From: Papiliotrema nemorosa
Taxonomy: Eukaryota; Basidiomycota; Tremellomycetes; Tremellales; Rhynchogastremaceae
Assembly (NCBI GenBank): GCA_032158125.1
Contig: JASKOT010000013.1
Location: 62,001 to 126,000, forward strand
Direction of reading: 5' to 3'
DNA: 64,000 nt
Part shown: one piece after another, positions 34,040 to 50,692 of the stretch
Layout of the letters: every line of letters begins with the position of its first letter
Numbering within the stretch: position 1 is the first letter of the stretch
Translations under genes and position numbers: made by a program
Notes under the pieces: model-generated
Seen by the model: only the letters and a program-made list of their open reading frames with translations
Database searches by the model: none
What the model was told of the DNA's origin: nothing

Positions 34040-35317
34040 ATGTCGAGGGTCAAACGAAGGGACACTTCAACATCGACCATGTCCGATCGCTCGATTCCTA
34101 CACGAACCAGGCGTCCGACCACTTCGACCATTGACTCGGGGTTCACCATGGACGAGTCGGCGGAAGACTGGGAGGAGGGGCAACAAGCCGCGAGCATGGG
34201 CATCAAGAAGAGAAGGAAGGATGAACCGATGAGTCCTATAGTGGTTATTCGTGAGTTTCAAGTGTGTGCCCTTGACCCTTTCGCGGAACATCCTTTGGTA
34301 TGACGGAGGTCGGATGACTGCCAAGCTCCAACCCTCATGTACCTTGGCCTCAGCAGGTCCCTACGAGCCTGTTGATCCGATATGTTGAATGCCCTGTTAA
34401 CGAGCGCAGTATACGTGACCGCCGTTTACTTTGTCTTTCAAATCCTCACCCGATCCGACGACATGGAGATCCTCTCCCACCTTCCAGCGACATCAAGCCT
34501 TCGTTCGGCACTCCCACATCCCCTGAGCGGGTCCAATATGCATTCTGACCTCCCTTCGCATAATCCATACGCTCTGCCTTACCATCTTCCTCACATACCG
34601 TCACCCATACCGAAAGTCGAGAACGGTTCGAGCTTTTGGCGAGTGGCCTTGGGCGTGCTCGTGTACCCTATCTACCTCATCATCGCTCTTGTCGCCATTC
34701 CATTACCCCTCTTGTTCAACCTGCTTCACCTCCTCACGTCGGTGTTAGGTACTGTCTTGTACCCCTTGACTTCGACCGCTCGATTCCTCACCCGGACATT
34801 CCTGCTTGCTCCGCTGAGCCTCTTACATTCCATCTTCGAGGCGTTCTACCCGATCATCTCCTTCATCGGCGGGGTCATAGGCCTAGGTTGCATCATGGGC
34901 TTTGGTGCTGGATGGGCTGGGAAGTTAGGCCTGGACTGGTTGTTGGGGCGAAACAAAGGTGGAAAGAAGAGATCCTCGGCGGTCTCCCGAAGCTCAAAGT
35001 CGCAGAGATTCAGCAAGTCGAGGACATCACGCGGATCGACTCGACGACGTGAGTCAGAAACAGACCAACGAGGATTGAGACACTCAGACTCGGGCTCCGG
35101 TCACGAGATGCTCGTCACTCCTACGGCTTCTCGACGTTCACTTGACGAAGACGCGTACATCATGCCGAGCAAGTTGACCAAAGGAAAAGCAAGGGACCGA
35201 CCGTTCCGCGAAGGTTCCAGCGAATATGTGTTCAATCACGCCGAGACTTATGCGACGGCGAGGGAGCCCCAAGTGGTGGGGACTCGACGACGGACTCATG
35301 CCTTTGAGACGAGGTGA
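34040..35317 (+). CDS. Unknown membrane protein
   Basis: Exon 1 starts at the ATG at 34040 (MSRVKRRDTSTSTMSDRSIP), a basic, Ser/Thr-rich cytosolic N-terminus ending MSPIVVI at a GTGAGT donor near 34250. Joining to the acceptor CGCAG near 34408 gives VVILYVTAVYFVFQILTR, a membrane helix, in frame; a small extra exon in between cannot be excluded. After a Pro/His-rich loop come several hydrophobic stretches: WRVALGVLVYPIYLIIALVA, PLPLLFNLLHLLTSVLGTVL and FLLAPLSLLHSIFEAFYPII. IGGVIGLGCIMGFGAGWAGK follows, then a basic Ser/Arg-rich tail of about 130 residues, stop at 35317. I do not recognise the family. The topology suggests an endomembrane protein with both tails cytosolic. Confidence 0.72.
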
Positions 35318-35536
35318 AGGCTAAGATCATACGAAGGGGGGATAGGAGAATAGGAGTGGGGGACATCCAAATGGTTGTATATTACTAATGAGGTCAACTC
35401 AACCCGGTACGTGGCGACCGAGGGTACAAGCGCAGCACAGCAAGACGAAAAGCGGTGAGCCATAGCTCAATATCCATGCAAGGTATATACTATGCGGGTT
35501 ATGACTAGTCTGAAACGCGACTCCCACCTCCTAATC

Positions 35537-37449
35537 TCAGAACATCACCTTTGCATTCCCATACATCCGATTGACAACATTCGACCCGTCTTTCATGGTC
35601 ATCTTGCTGACAATTTCCTCCCCTCCAAACTTTTGCATAAACTCATCTTGGGCGTAGATCCCAACATGCCGCCTTCTGAAACCCTTGACGGAATGTGAAA
35701 AGAAGTTTTCCTGGAATACGCTCGTTTGGGCCGACCAGCTTTTGCTCGTTGTCTCCAGTCCTGCGGGAGGAGAGTTCATGATGAGTGAATATGTATCCTT
35801 CAAGAGCTCGAAATCTGTTTGTTAGCGCTGGCAATCAGACGATGATGAAAGCTGACCAGTGGGGAAGAAGATGTCAAAGTAACCCTGCTTGACCAAGAAC
35901 GTTTCGCAAGGGACCATCTCTGTCCGAACACGAGTTTGAACCACCGGTCCATTCCTTCCTTGCACTGCATCTGGCAACTCCGAGAAATCAGCCACCAACA
36001 GCCTATGCGAGGGCAGTTTGGCACGGAGACGTTCCAGAAAGAGAACCGCCTTTGACGGTACGAAATCGGGTTTTGTGAGATTTGGCGCAAAGGGCAAATT
36101 CTTGTATGCTTTCCTGAGAAAGGGTATCCTGTTCAGCAGAGAGGGTGAAGTGGGCAATGTTGATGGAGTAGGAGGAAGCAATGATCGATATTCAAAGCAT
36201 CGTTGGAGGAGTGGATCTTTGACAGGTTCGTATATCAGGGAGAATTCTCCCTCGCCATCGATGACGACCAGCCCTTGTAATGGCTCGAGCGTTTCGACGT
36301 CGTAGCGGATCATATCGTGGGCGAAATTATCCTGTGCGTCAACGCCGAAAACGACGAGATCCCGACTCTGTGGATTTGTGACTGACCAAAACTTCCAATG
36401 CCACAACATAACATGGTTCAGGGCCACCTCCATCCCACTTGAAGAAATCGCTCTCTATGATCTCCACCCTATCTGACAGCCCAGCCTTCCTGGCGCGTTC
36501 ACGTTGTCGTTTAGCAAGCTGAGGACTGATCTCGATAATGTTATACCTCGTCCTCTCATAGACCTCTGGGTGATTCTTCTTGAGAAACAGCAGCGCATCG
36601 TGCATGAATGTGCCGTTTCCTGCTCCGAGCTCGTAGATGATGAGATCTTGATATGGGTAATGATTCAGCTTGTATGACTGCAGAATGGCCGAAACGAGCG
36701 CTTGGGCGTAGTAAGGCTAAACGATCAGAGATATCTCATGATGATAAATGAAGTGTCGACTCACCTTGAATAGCTCGGTCGGGGTATGCCAGACTTGTCG
36801 GCCTGAAGCGCCTTCTACCATTTCCCCATACTCTGTGACATATCTCTGAGCGACAGTCTCCTCAAATTCTCCCTGATTGCTGAACTTCGAAAAGTCATAT
36901 CCCTCACCGGGCGGAGAGAAGATGGTAGCGTTCTTTGAAAAGTACCCGTAAGAAGGCTGCAATGTGATCAGCTTGGATTTCGCAGCGAGTCAAAGAGAAG
37001 TGTGGGCGCTCACATTGTACAGACTATCATCGATGAAGTCGCGCACTAGCATCTTGACCTTGGTCGGCGGCTCCTTGCGTGATCTCAGCTCGGCAGCTGT
37101 AACTCGACGATAGTTCTCGTGCTAGTCATCAGCGAGGATCTTTCTCGCCGAAGGGGTTACTAACCGACGCATCGTTATCCTCAGCAAAATACAGCGACGT
37201 GTTGAAGTTGTACTGCACATCTGCCCGTTTCTTCTTCTTCACATCTTCCTTCTGACATGTCGAAGTGGACGAGTGCAGATATCGCCTCGAACCAAAAGTC
37301 GACGGGGACTCATGCTGAACTCGCCGTATGTGTGGGGAGTTTGAGCGGACAGCCGCCTGGATTTGACGACTCCTTTCCCTGGGCCTCAAGCCTGATCTCG
37401 CCAGATGCTGCAGTGTCTGTCGAGAGGACGAAGCACTCATGCTGGCCAT
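35537..37449 (-). CDS. NDUFAF7/MidA-like protein arginine methyltransferase of mitochondria
   Basis: A MidA-family (DUF185) SAM-dependent methyltransferase. Its human relative NDUFAF7 symmetrically dimethylates an arginine of a complex I subunit in the mitochondrial matrix during assembly. The ATG at 37449 gives MASMSASSSRQTLQHLARSG, a Ser/Arg-rich mitochondrial targeting-like leader of about 60 residues. Family features in order: FIDDSLYN then PSYGYFSKNATIF, VWHTPTELFKPYYAQAL, the SAM motif YELGAGNGTFMHDALLFL (near 36620), and NIIEISPQLAKRQRE (near 36530). The C-terminus is VNRMYGNAKVMF, stop at 35537-35539. Six or more introns. Together with NDUFB7 at 50.2 kb it indicates a respiring fungus with complex I. 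Confidence 0.88.
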
Positions 37450-37902
37450 TACAGTGTGCTCCCTGGTTGCTGTGGTGTCGTTTCAAACCCGACTGCTGCT
37501 ATAGAAGGCGGAGATGCGAGACATCCCCGCCTGGACCCCATTGTGTCACGTGATGTTTTTGCCACCCCCTGCGAGAGACGCAGCTGACTTTCTTCTCCGT
37601 CGCGTCGAGGATCAACATGAAATCGATTCAACGAGCTTGATCCTCTCACTCACCTCGTGTCCATGCCTCAATAGGGACTCTCCGATAATCGAATCGCCTT
37701 CGAGAAAGTATCGAACGATCCCCAGAGAGGTGTATGTGGCAACTGTAAAGCCGAAAGCCACGTGCATGCTCGCTAGACGTGCAGATCGGTCTTCGGCGAC
37801 ATCGCAGATTTCCAGACACAACTCCATTGGTGGCCAGCACGAGTCGTCTGCTCAGTGTCGCGCTCTCTCTTCTCCTTCAAGCCCCTTTCGAGAGACATTG
37901 CC
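37450..37902. promoter_or_regulatory. Divergent promoter between the NDUFAF7-like gene and the first RecQ gene
   Basis: A 453-bp region between two divergent starts. GTCACGTGATG near 37547-37557 contains a CACGTG E-box, but its significance is unknown. No other feature is supported. Confidence 0.45.
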
Positions 37903-42215
<4,313 letters not shown>

Positions 42216-43871
42216 GGCCATATGACCAATCGAATTGCATACGAAGCGGTCCGCGAAAAGAAGCGGAGGGGGGTCTAGGCATGTGCTACGCCTCTCCTCG
42301 TGGCGGGGCAAGAGGATCATGTACTTCATGCATGTACTTCTATCCCTCCTTCCCTGTCCTACTTGTGCTCAGCATCGGAACCGATGGGAAAACTCTCCAC
42401 AGTTGTGGGTCTGATCTGGACCTGGGCGAAGTGCGACGCTTTGCTCCAGAGGAGCCGAGGTTCGGCGCGTGCAAATGCGTCGACTTGGCCGAGAAGCGCC
42501 TGCAGCAACAGCCCAAGTTCGCACTCTCAGGGGGAAACAAGAACGTGAGAGCCCTGACTGTCGATCGTCGCAAAGGCGTGCATGCTATCCCTTCCCCGTT
42601 GCTTCCCCGTCTTTTCACAGGGTGAGAAGAAGGCACTCTACGCCGATCGCTGAACGGTGAGAGCTTCTTGGTATGGCCTGCCAGATAACCTTCTCTACAG
42701 GGAGCAGATCGGTGGTTGGTTGTAGGTCGATGCATGGGACGTTGCAAGGAGGGGGAAATGCATATCATGAGCCAGCAGCCAACACCCCTTTTGCGTTCCG
42801 ATCTACTTTTCCTGGAAATGCGGTCGTACAAAGATCTTATCCTGACTTGCTCGCCTGTGGTCGCGATGTGCATGTGCTGGAATTGGGGTCAAGGTGCATC
42901 TCATGTCATCATCCCTACCACGGGTCACTCACTACTCACTCACTTTGATTCTTCTTCGGTAACACCTCGATCTCGGCATAATGACCCCATTATGAACGAA
43001 ATCGGTTTGTCACCGCTTCCTCCCCTCCCTTCCTCCCGAGTTGCCATAAATGGTCTAGCTTAATTTGTGCCCAAAACACCCTTTCCATCTGTCCCGAGCT
43101 GCGAGTTGCATACGCCATAACGTTATGGATCGTGATGACAACAGACCAAAAGACTTCTATTGCCGATACGCGATACGACTCTACGAGGAATGTGAGCGAG
43201 CGCGATGCGGGAGTGACTGTTGCTGAAGGGGTGATTATCCACCCTGAGTCATTTGCCCGTGGCTTTAGTATCTGCTTGGCCTCTTTTTCACCCCAAATCA
43301 TCCATGGCACTTGTCCACAAGTTATAAGTAGTCTAGTCCACTTTTGAAAGTTTGTCACTTTCGCACAGATCATCGTATCAAAGCCGACAGTGGTCTAGTC
43401 TCGCAGCGTCCAAACGCCTCTGCATGACTTTGTGGCTTTTTAGGATCGGCATCAGGAGGCTTTGAGTTTAATCCTCGTGCGCTAAACGGCAATAACAAGG
43501 AATTTAAACCTCGAAAATCGTCGAACCGAAGAGGAAATCCTGGCTGAACCGTTACTTGCGGGACGCAACGACGCACAGGAGCCGAAAAGTGTTCGACGCG
43601 GGAGACAAGAGAAGCATCTGCCTCACTGTGCCCGCACAACGTCACTCCATCTCGACTGCCCTTCAAGGGAATTAGGCAAGAGGAAGTCGGCGGATGGAGG
43701 GGGTCAATCGGCATCATCGACTTGGAATACAATTCTCAAGATCAACTCGCACATTTGGGTAATTATTCGACCACCTAGGCGCATACCCAGCTTTGAAGAT
43801 TGAGAGCGTATAGGAGTGGCTTGGACGAAGGGCGGACAGAACAGAAGGCAGAGAAGGAGAAAAGAGTCGCA
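42216..43871. other. Long intergenic region without a recognisable gene
   Basis: About 1.65 kb between two plus-strand genes. CT-rich tracts, a short inverted repeat (ATAACGTTAT near 43120) and several stop-free frames are present (for example 42340-42873 minus, 177 codons), but none shows family resemblance, domain pattern or convincing splicing. It probably holds the promoter and leader of the downstream gene, and a non-coding RNA is possible. Confidence 0.4.
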
Positions 43872-46800
43872 ATGGATGTGATACAAGAGGAGTTTGGAGT
43901 AATCGATTCGGAAGGGAAGGAGGTATACGTTCTTGGTCGACCTATCCCACTGCCGCCCCGACTGAACCGGCGCCAATATTCTTATGGCTCGGAGACCAGC
44001 TCAACAAGCCATGAACAGTCTGAACCGCAGCAGAATGGTGAGTCTTAGTAAAATTACCAGAGGCATGGGCAGGTGCAAGAGGCTTGGTGCCTGTGCCTCG
44101 ATCGGACACCTGCTGATTAGATTAGGTTCTCACATGAACACACACCACACACATCACTACCCAAGCACGGGCCATACAAACGCTCCCACAATGTCAAGAG
44201 CATCTTCTGCGTCGAGGTACTCGAACGATGCAATGACATATGATTCTGGGAAAAATACACCTCTTGATCCACCCTCCCCCCTCCCCTCATCGACATCCCT
44301 GCCAAGCGCTGGCACCTCGTTGGGATGTGTACCTATTCCCCCTCGACGTGAATCTCTTCGAAAGCAGGAGTCAGACTCGTCCCTTGCTACGACGCTCAGT
44401 GTCGACACACAACGGGCGACTGCAGGACCTCAGCGAGCACTCAGGAGTCAAGTGTCGATGGAGGTTCTGCCGAGTCCTATGGATGGAATGCCCTACGATC
44501 GGTCGTTGAGGAGTTACCGATCCGCATCGTCTCTTGGAAGTACGGCGCAATCTACCAGAGGAGAGGTCAGATTTTCGGATTCGAGTACACTTCGCAGCCA
44601 TTTCATGGACGATCTCGTCGCTGCTGGTCCGTCTCGACCACCCAGGAGCGCACGGCGAATCGTCGCCAATCACGCTTTATCCGATGATGAAGATGACGAT
44701 GACGATGACGATGACGATGGTGTCTTGTCTGACAACGAGACTACACCCCGCCAAACGGCCAATGCTACATTACGATCCACGCCAGGTGTGGTGGGTATAG
44801 GTGAAGGATGGGGTAGTAGACCGCCGTCTACGCCCAAGAGGAAATGGTGGAAGAAGCGACAAGATACATCAGTGGACACAGCCGATCCGCTGAACCTCTG
44901 GTCAACAGATACGAGCACGGGTCGAAGGGAGCAAGGAGAAAAATCACCGAGAAAGTCATTGTGGAATCGCTCGATGCAGAGGTTTGGTGGATCGATGCCT
45001 CATCTCCCGTCTGCTCTCGGGGAGAGGAACAAGGAAAGGAAGAAACATAACGACGAGTCAGTGCAGAGGAGTCGATCGGATCTTAGCCCTATTCGGGGGA
45101 AGAATCTAGGAGCAGGGCGATCTCTGGTTGATCTTCTACATCGACCGCTGAAAGCGCTACACAAGCAACCTGGATCGAGGTCTGTTCCGGCTTTATTGTC
45201 GACTCTGAGGCCCGATAATGGGGAAGCTTCACCTTTACGACGTACACCGAGCCAGATCAGAAGAGCAAGGTCAAGAGGAAGTGCCGCAATGTCAGATATG
45301 TCTGTGTCTGCACCACCGCCAATGACGAGGGAGCAACGAAGGACATCGGGTCCTAGACCACCTTGGCGACCTGCATCATACTTTGCGCCAACATCAACAT
45401 CCGCTTCAGGAGAAGCATGTCCGGACGTGATCGAAGAACCCTACGAGGACACGATGGACAGTAGACCTTTCACCCCGGAGCCGCCGACCCTTCTGCCAAA
45501 CGATGACAGGGAACTGACAAGGACAGATACGTTCGGACCCGCACCCGTACCCGCTTCACCGGAAAGGTCGCCGAATCGACCAGCAGTGTCAAAAGGCCCA
45601 GCGACGTATTCAAACCCGGCTGCTCAGCAAAGTGCTGTAGGCTTCGATACCCTAGATGAATGGGCTCTCGAGCCTAAAGAGAGGATGATCCTGCCATCAC
45701 CGAACAAACCTTCCTTCTTCCGTCGTATCACCAATGCCCTCAGGCGATCTTCGACTCGGTCAGTCGGGAATTCTCGACCGCAGACTCCATCCAGTTTGCG
45801 GCTGTCACCGTTGCCCAAATATCGGTCTGGTACACCTCGATCTGAGACCTCCACCCCTGTACAGATGGGGTCTGCTCGACCTTCAGCGATACACCGCTCT
45901 GGGTCGGATGTGGATCATGTGCTCCAACCTGTGCGAGATTCGCTTCCTGAAAGGTCGAAGACCATCTCAGAGACGACACGACATCGAAGACGGAAATCTT
46001 GGATGAGCGGTGGTGAAGGTTGGGTCAAGCGACTATCCAGACTCCCTGAGCAAGACGAGGATCAGATTGTCGAATCTTCCGACTCTTTGGTCCCAGACGC
46101 AGCACCAGGGAGTGACAAGAGGCAATCCTTCTTGGACCTTGTCAAACTCGGCCGAACTCACGGTGCGACTTCACCTTTATCATTCAACAACGCGTCCAGG
46201 CGAAGTAGCAGGATGTATGACAGCGGACCTGTAGTCAGTCCCGGAGGATTGTACTCGCTCCGACGGCTAGCTACGACGGATCTGGATCTCACACTAACGC
46301 TGCCGGAAGAAAGGGGTTTCGATCTGGACGACATTTTGATCGATTCCCGAAGAAAGAGCATCATCGCTTCGTTAGACCTCACATCTGGATTCGCGTTCCC
46401 TACTCCACCTGCACGAGACACATCGACTTTCGACCTGGCTCGAAAAGAGTCTTCGAGGTCGTACCATTCTCGAGGGATATCTGAGCCTCCGAGATTGATG
46501 GTCAATACCGAAAGGGACGAAGTGAACCATAAACGAAACCGATCTGAGCCTGTTGATGGTGTGCCTCTCCTTTCAGAGAGCATCACCACTTCGGAAGGTG
46601 ATTCTTCGTCTTTCCCGGAAACCCCTCGACTAGAAAACAACACCATCACCAAAAATACAACGTACTCGAGGCGTGTATCGAAGACTGAAGGTGAAGACGC
46701 CAGGTGGAGCCTTGCGAGCGATTCGACTGAGCGCGAACGATGGTCTTTCCATTCTGCGGTCGAAGTCCTGGAAGATGAAAAGGAGGGGTTGGCAGCGAGC

Positions 46801-47034
46801 GATGCCGGCTCGAGGTGTTCGATCGTTTCGGAAGCGGGTGAGTTAACACAGGCACACCCAACCTGGAAAGTGCGCTAATGATCAGGCGCAGTGGTGGAAG
46901 CTGTTAGAATACCTTCCGTGACGGATCTGAAGATGAGAGGGGCAATGATCAGTATGGATGATCTGCGAATCACCCCTCGATCCACCAGGGCAAACACACC
47001 GATCGGAAAAGTGGAAGAGAATAGAGTGTATTAG
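43872..47034 (+). CDS. Unknown Ser/Arg/Pro-rich disordered protein
   Basis: Exon 1 starts at the ATG at 43872 (MDVIQEEFGVIDSEGKEVYV), includes LGRPIPLPPRLNRRQYSYGS, and ends at a GTGAGT donor at 44039. The acceptor TTAG near 44125 joins in frame to SHMNTHHTHHYPS, giving one exon of about 900 codons. A last intron near 46834-46885 leads to VVEAVRIPSVTDLKMRGAMI and ends VEENRVY, stop at 47032-47034. The protein is almost wholly low complexity: many RRxS/S-P phosphorylation-like sites, an aspartate run (DDEDDDDDDDDDD) and basic patches such as KRKWWKKRQ. Short recurrent ordered motifs include LVDLLHRPLKALHK, FFRRITNALRR and WVKRLSRLPEQ, each an amphipathic basic helix. Function unknown; a cortical or signalling scaffold would fit, as speculation. 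Confidence 0.75.
44683..44720. repeat. GATGAC microsatellite encoding an aspartate run
   Basis: GATGATGAAGATGAC is followed by repeated GACGAT hexamers. It codes for a run of acidic residues in the disordered protein and may vary in length between strains. Confidence 0.85.
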
Positions 47035-47227
47035 ACCGATGAGCGTGAACGGACGCGGACTATGTGGGGTGACACAGGAATGGTGCTTCTGTTGTAGATT
47101 GGATGCGTGTTACATGTATGTGATTTTGTATGTATGTATAAGAGAGCGCCTCTCTTGAACCTGCCTCGACTCTTACTTCATTGGCCGACAGTTCCTTGTT
47201 GATGTGCTTGAGCTCAGGCTACTTTTT

Positions 47228-49523
47228 CTACAGATACCACAAATGTGCGAAGACCAATCCTGAAAGCGACAGTATCAGAATCCGCCGTTCGAAATCAGAA
47301 TGTATCGACGCAGAGCCGGTCTGGGCGTTGAGCGCCTGACCTCCGGTATCGTTTTTGCCAGTGGATGTGCCATCGATCAAGGTTGAATTTGCCGATGTCG
47401 AAGTGGAGGAGGTTTCGACTGACGACGGGGGCGTTTTGAATGAGGACGATAATGGCGAGTCGGTCCGGGCGGATAGGTACACGGTCCGTTTCTGAACATC
47501 CGTCGACATGTACACGTTCTTCAGAAATGAGTCTGGCTCATCAGTACACGTTGATCCTTCGTATCACGGTCAAAGATAAAAGCGAGCGGCCAAAGGAACA
47601 CTCACCACCTAAGAGCCAAGTCTGGGCGTCGACAACAGTCCCGGCCGAGAGGGCAGATATACATTGTCCTTCCGGATCATCCGTCAAGGGCTGAAAGAGC
47701 ATGTCCCTCACATCAATCTGGAACGCTGCAAAACCGAACGTCATGGTTATCACAGCGTCGGTCGTACATGGTATCGAGAACATCCCATTGCCCGCCCTGC
47801 GATTGAGCCCAAATCCCTTTTGACGTTGAACAAGAGGTCTGGGAAACTCACATTCTCGCGCCCTTGATCTGTGCGTGGAAAGCTTGTGCGCAACTTTATC
47901 AGCTAGACCGTAATTTGCTGGAGCTCCGAGACCTACTCTGGCTCGGGCGCCACCATCAGACTCGTCCCCGTATCCAAAATCGCTTGACGAGCAGTAGCCA
48001 CCACCTCTCCATTGACATTGACATCCCCCATATCCACCTGCCAGAACCCTCTTGTACTGCTCACGGGCAAGATTTGCGTGGTACCCGGGTCAAGTTTTGC
48101 CTTGTTGACTTGCCCAAAAGCGAGTTCACCATTGTTCTCCCCGTCCGCTACGATCTCAGTTCGTGTTGGGCTATGGACCATGGGAGGATCTACCGATCCG
48201 GCCTAGAGCGATCCCTAGGACTGCATCTTTGATCAAGCCTTTTTGCTGTAGGGCATCGATGGGAGTCATCGCCCTCTGAGTCGACAGAGCCTCCCATTAA
48301 GCACATGTGCTCGTGTACGATGCGCTGGCTCACATTGAAAGAGAGACCCATGAGACCGTCGAAGGGCACATTAGCCCCGGAGAACTGGATCGATTTCTGG
48401 TCGAGTTAGCGTGATTCAAGGGGTCATACGGGTGTACAGTCAAATGCACCTGAGTTGTGACCCCGAATACATGGTCCTCCAGAGTCATACCCGCAATTTC
48501 CATCGTGTCTGCACAGAGTTGGCCCGCTACGGCACCAGAGCCATAAGTCACCTGAAAAGGAGTCTGTGATTGCCGAAAAGTCGTGCTGACTTCTGCCCCG
48601 AGGGACGTGTGATCGCCGCAGCTTCGACATGCACAGCTCATCAGCTCTATTGCCAAATCTGGATGATTAGTGGCGGAACTCACGACGAAGGTACCCAGGT
48701 ATCTCCTGAGCCAGTGTCGGCCAGTAGGAGGAAGGTCTGGGGAGGTGTACCGATAGGCACCTCGATCAAGTATCCTCTCAGTCAGTTCAGAACTTAGATT
48801 AGTCAGACTACGCATACCGATATCGTTGAACTCGATGATATACGGCAGGCCACCCTCTACCAGATCAGAAGTAGAATTAGTCAAGGATAACCCGGTCAGA
48901 GCGGCCATTGCTTCTGGAGGAAATCCCCCTGCATTGCTGCCTCCCGCTGCGAGATCAGCAAGGATTGCTGCTTGAGCAAAAGTAGGGATCTTCAAGGCCA
49001 TACACACCAGTAATAGTCGTTGTGGCGGCTGGAGGTGCGTTCTGACGCTTGGTAGGGATCCAAAGAGGAATAACAGTCTCATTAGGGAGAAACCAAGTCC
49101 TTCCGTTGAGCTGAGCAGATTGCAACTGTCGACGCTGAAATAAGCATCTTGACAAGGGATCGTGATCAAGATTTTACCTACTCTCGAAAGTGTTCGCTCT
49201 TGAAATAAAGCCTCGTCAGGGAGTTCGGCACCCACTGTCTGTCAGTCCGATCTCGAGCACAAAGCACACATTCTCACCAAAGGTGTGCAGTCTTTTGACC
49301 GCTGCATTTTGGTGTCTCTGAAATGCCATGATAGGGTGCTATCCATCTCAGTCTGTGAACCTGAAAATGGGCTTGAATCTGGGCTCACCTCGCCATCTCG
49401 AACGAGGGAGATCCGCCGGAGAGGCAGAATGTGCAGGGGATCGTCTTGATCGATTGGAGCCCCCTGAAGAACAGGCAGGACTGCCCAGAGGTAAATGAGA
49501 AATGTCACCGCAATCCTTAACAT
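47228..49523 (-). CDS. Pepsin-like aspartic protease, secreted and probably membrane/GPI anchored
   Basis: An A1-family aspartic endopeptidase. The ATG at 49523 gives [17 protein letters not shown], a signal peptide, then a propeptide with [18 protein letters not shown]. The first active-site motif is [10 protein letters not shown] with [13 protein letters not shown] (near 48700), and the second is [13 protein letters not shown] (near 47960). Between them are [17 protein letters not shown] and VFGVTTQVH, as expected of the flap and fold. After the catalytic part come [18 protein letters not shown] and a Ser/Thr-rich stalk ([15 protein letters not shown]). The C-terminus is hydrophobic ([17 protein letters not shown]), stop at 47228-47230. 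Ser/Thr stalk plus hydrophobic tail suggests GPI or membrane anchoring (yapsin-like), which is inference. About ten introns make borders approximate. Confidence 0.83.
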
Positions 49524-50237
49524 AGTGTGATACCACGACGGTGATGCCGCGTTTGCAGCCGACAACGTTGAGAAATGTGAAAACGGACCTTCGGGACGAA
49601 CGACGTTGAACCAGCAACGAGTACGCCAGAGTCGTTCCACGAAAGCGAGCCGGACCGTCGAGGTAGGCTGACCGTCAATGCGATATGCGGCCAGCGCTTG
49701 AGTGGATGAATAGAAGGAAGAACAAGTAAGAAGACTTGAACAGTCCGATTGGGACAATATCTCTCTTTAGGAATACGGGGGTTGAGGCATGAAGCTTGCG
49801 CAGTCCATCCATCAGCACAACTCATACCTGTGGTAGGTGATACTGCGGTGCTGATCACTCGGCAAGTAGAATCGTTACCGTGAAATCAGACACCCCCTGA
49901 TCGCGAAGGAATGGTTGTCAATGAAACGGTGTCTACCGTTGTCAGGGGTCATTCAGCTGCCTTATTCGCGCTGCTTAGCTTATGTGATTCTTCGAAAACA
50001 TCACGTCAGCCTGATTTGTGAACTCGTCGGATTGCGCACCGGCGACATTGGGTCTAGGAGATGGGCAAGTCATCTCTATACAGAGCTACAGAGGGTCAGA
50101 CCCGAGTTTAAGGGGACGAATTTGCTTCCGCCCTTGCACCCACTCCGGCGGCGATGACCGCTTTCAATGTGTGTCCCACCAATGAGTATCCATCCATCTC
50201 GCTCAAATCCAGCATCACCCCAATCGACTGATCCACC
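49524..50237. promoter_or_regulatory. Divergent promoter between the protease gene and NDUFB7
   Basis: About 710 bp between divergent starts. Stop-free frames are short and unconvincing, and no RNA gene was seen. Confidence 0.4.
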
Positions 50238-50692
50238 ATGAGCACCTCGACAACGGCATCTCAAGCTGAATTAGTAGCCAACAAAATCCCCGTTCCATAC
50301 AGGGATAATTGTTCAGCGTTAGTCCTTTCTCCAAAATCACATCGCGGGAGAGAAAAGAGGCAAGGGTAGGGGGCTGATGTCCAGGTTGCTTATTCCGTTG
50401 AACAAGTGCAGGCATAATACCCTGTATATGCCTTGGAAATGTGAAGATGAGCGACACGGGTACGAAAAGTGAGTGATGGTGACTTTGTCTATGGGAATGT
50501 ACGACTGATGTCAGGTGTCAATATGAAGAGTATGTCCAATTCGACCACTTCATATCCTCGTCCACATTGACCCATGTTTCGTTCGATCACTCTGGCAGGA
50601 CTGTCCATAGAGCACCACTGACGACTAGCTACCTCCGGCGAATGAAGAAGCTGTCAAAGCAGAAGAGGGAAGCGGCCGAAAATGCAGAATAA
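50238..50692 (+). CDS. NDUFB7: NDUFB7 (B18), CX9C subunit of respiratory complex I
   Basis: An accessory subunit of NADH:ubiquinone oxidoreductase located on the intermembrane-space side of the inner mitochondrial membrane. Four small exons: 50238-50317, 50385-50468, 50515-50529 (15 nt) and 50629-50692. The spliced product starts MSTSTTASQAELVANKIPVP, continues YRDNCSALLIPLNKC and YMPWKCEDERHGYEKCQYE, and ends YLRRMKKLSKQKREAAENAE, about 80 residues. The paired CX9C motifs (Cys-9-Cys twice) are exactly as in the family and are oxidised by the Mia40 import route. Every splice restores the family sequence, so the model is firm although no single exon stands out as an open frame. Confidence 0.92.

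Noticed and set aside
42340..42873. 177-codon minus-strand frame in the long gap
   Set aside because: Arg/Ser-rich composition typical of non-coding frames in GC-rich DNA, no domain, no splice context.
43984..46878. A single 964-codon frame starting MARRPAQQAMNSLNRSR
   Set aside because: The upstream part reads through an intron (donor GTGAGT at 44039, acceptor near 44125). The ATG at 43872 plus splicing gives a better N-terminus in a different frame.
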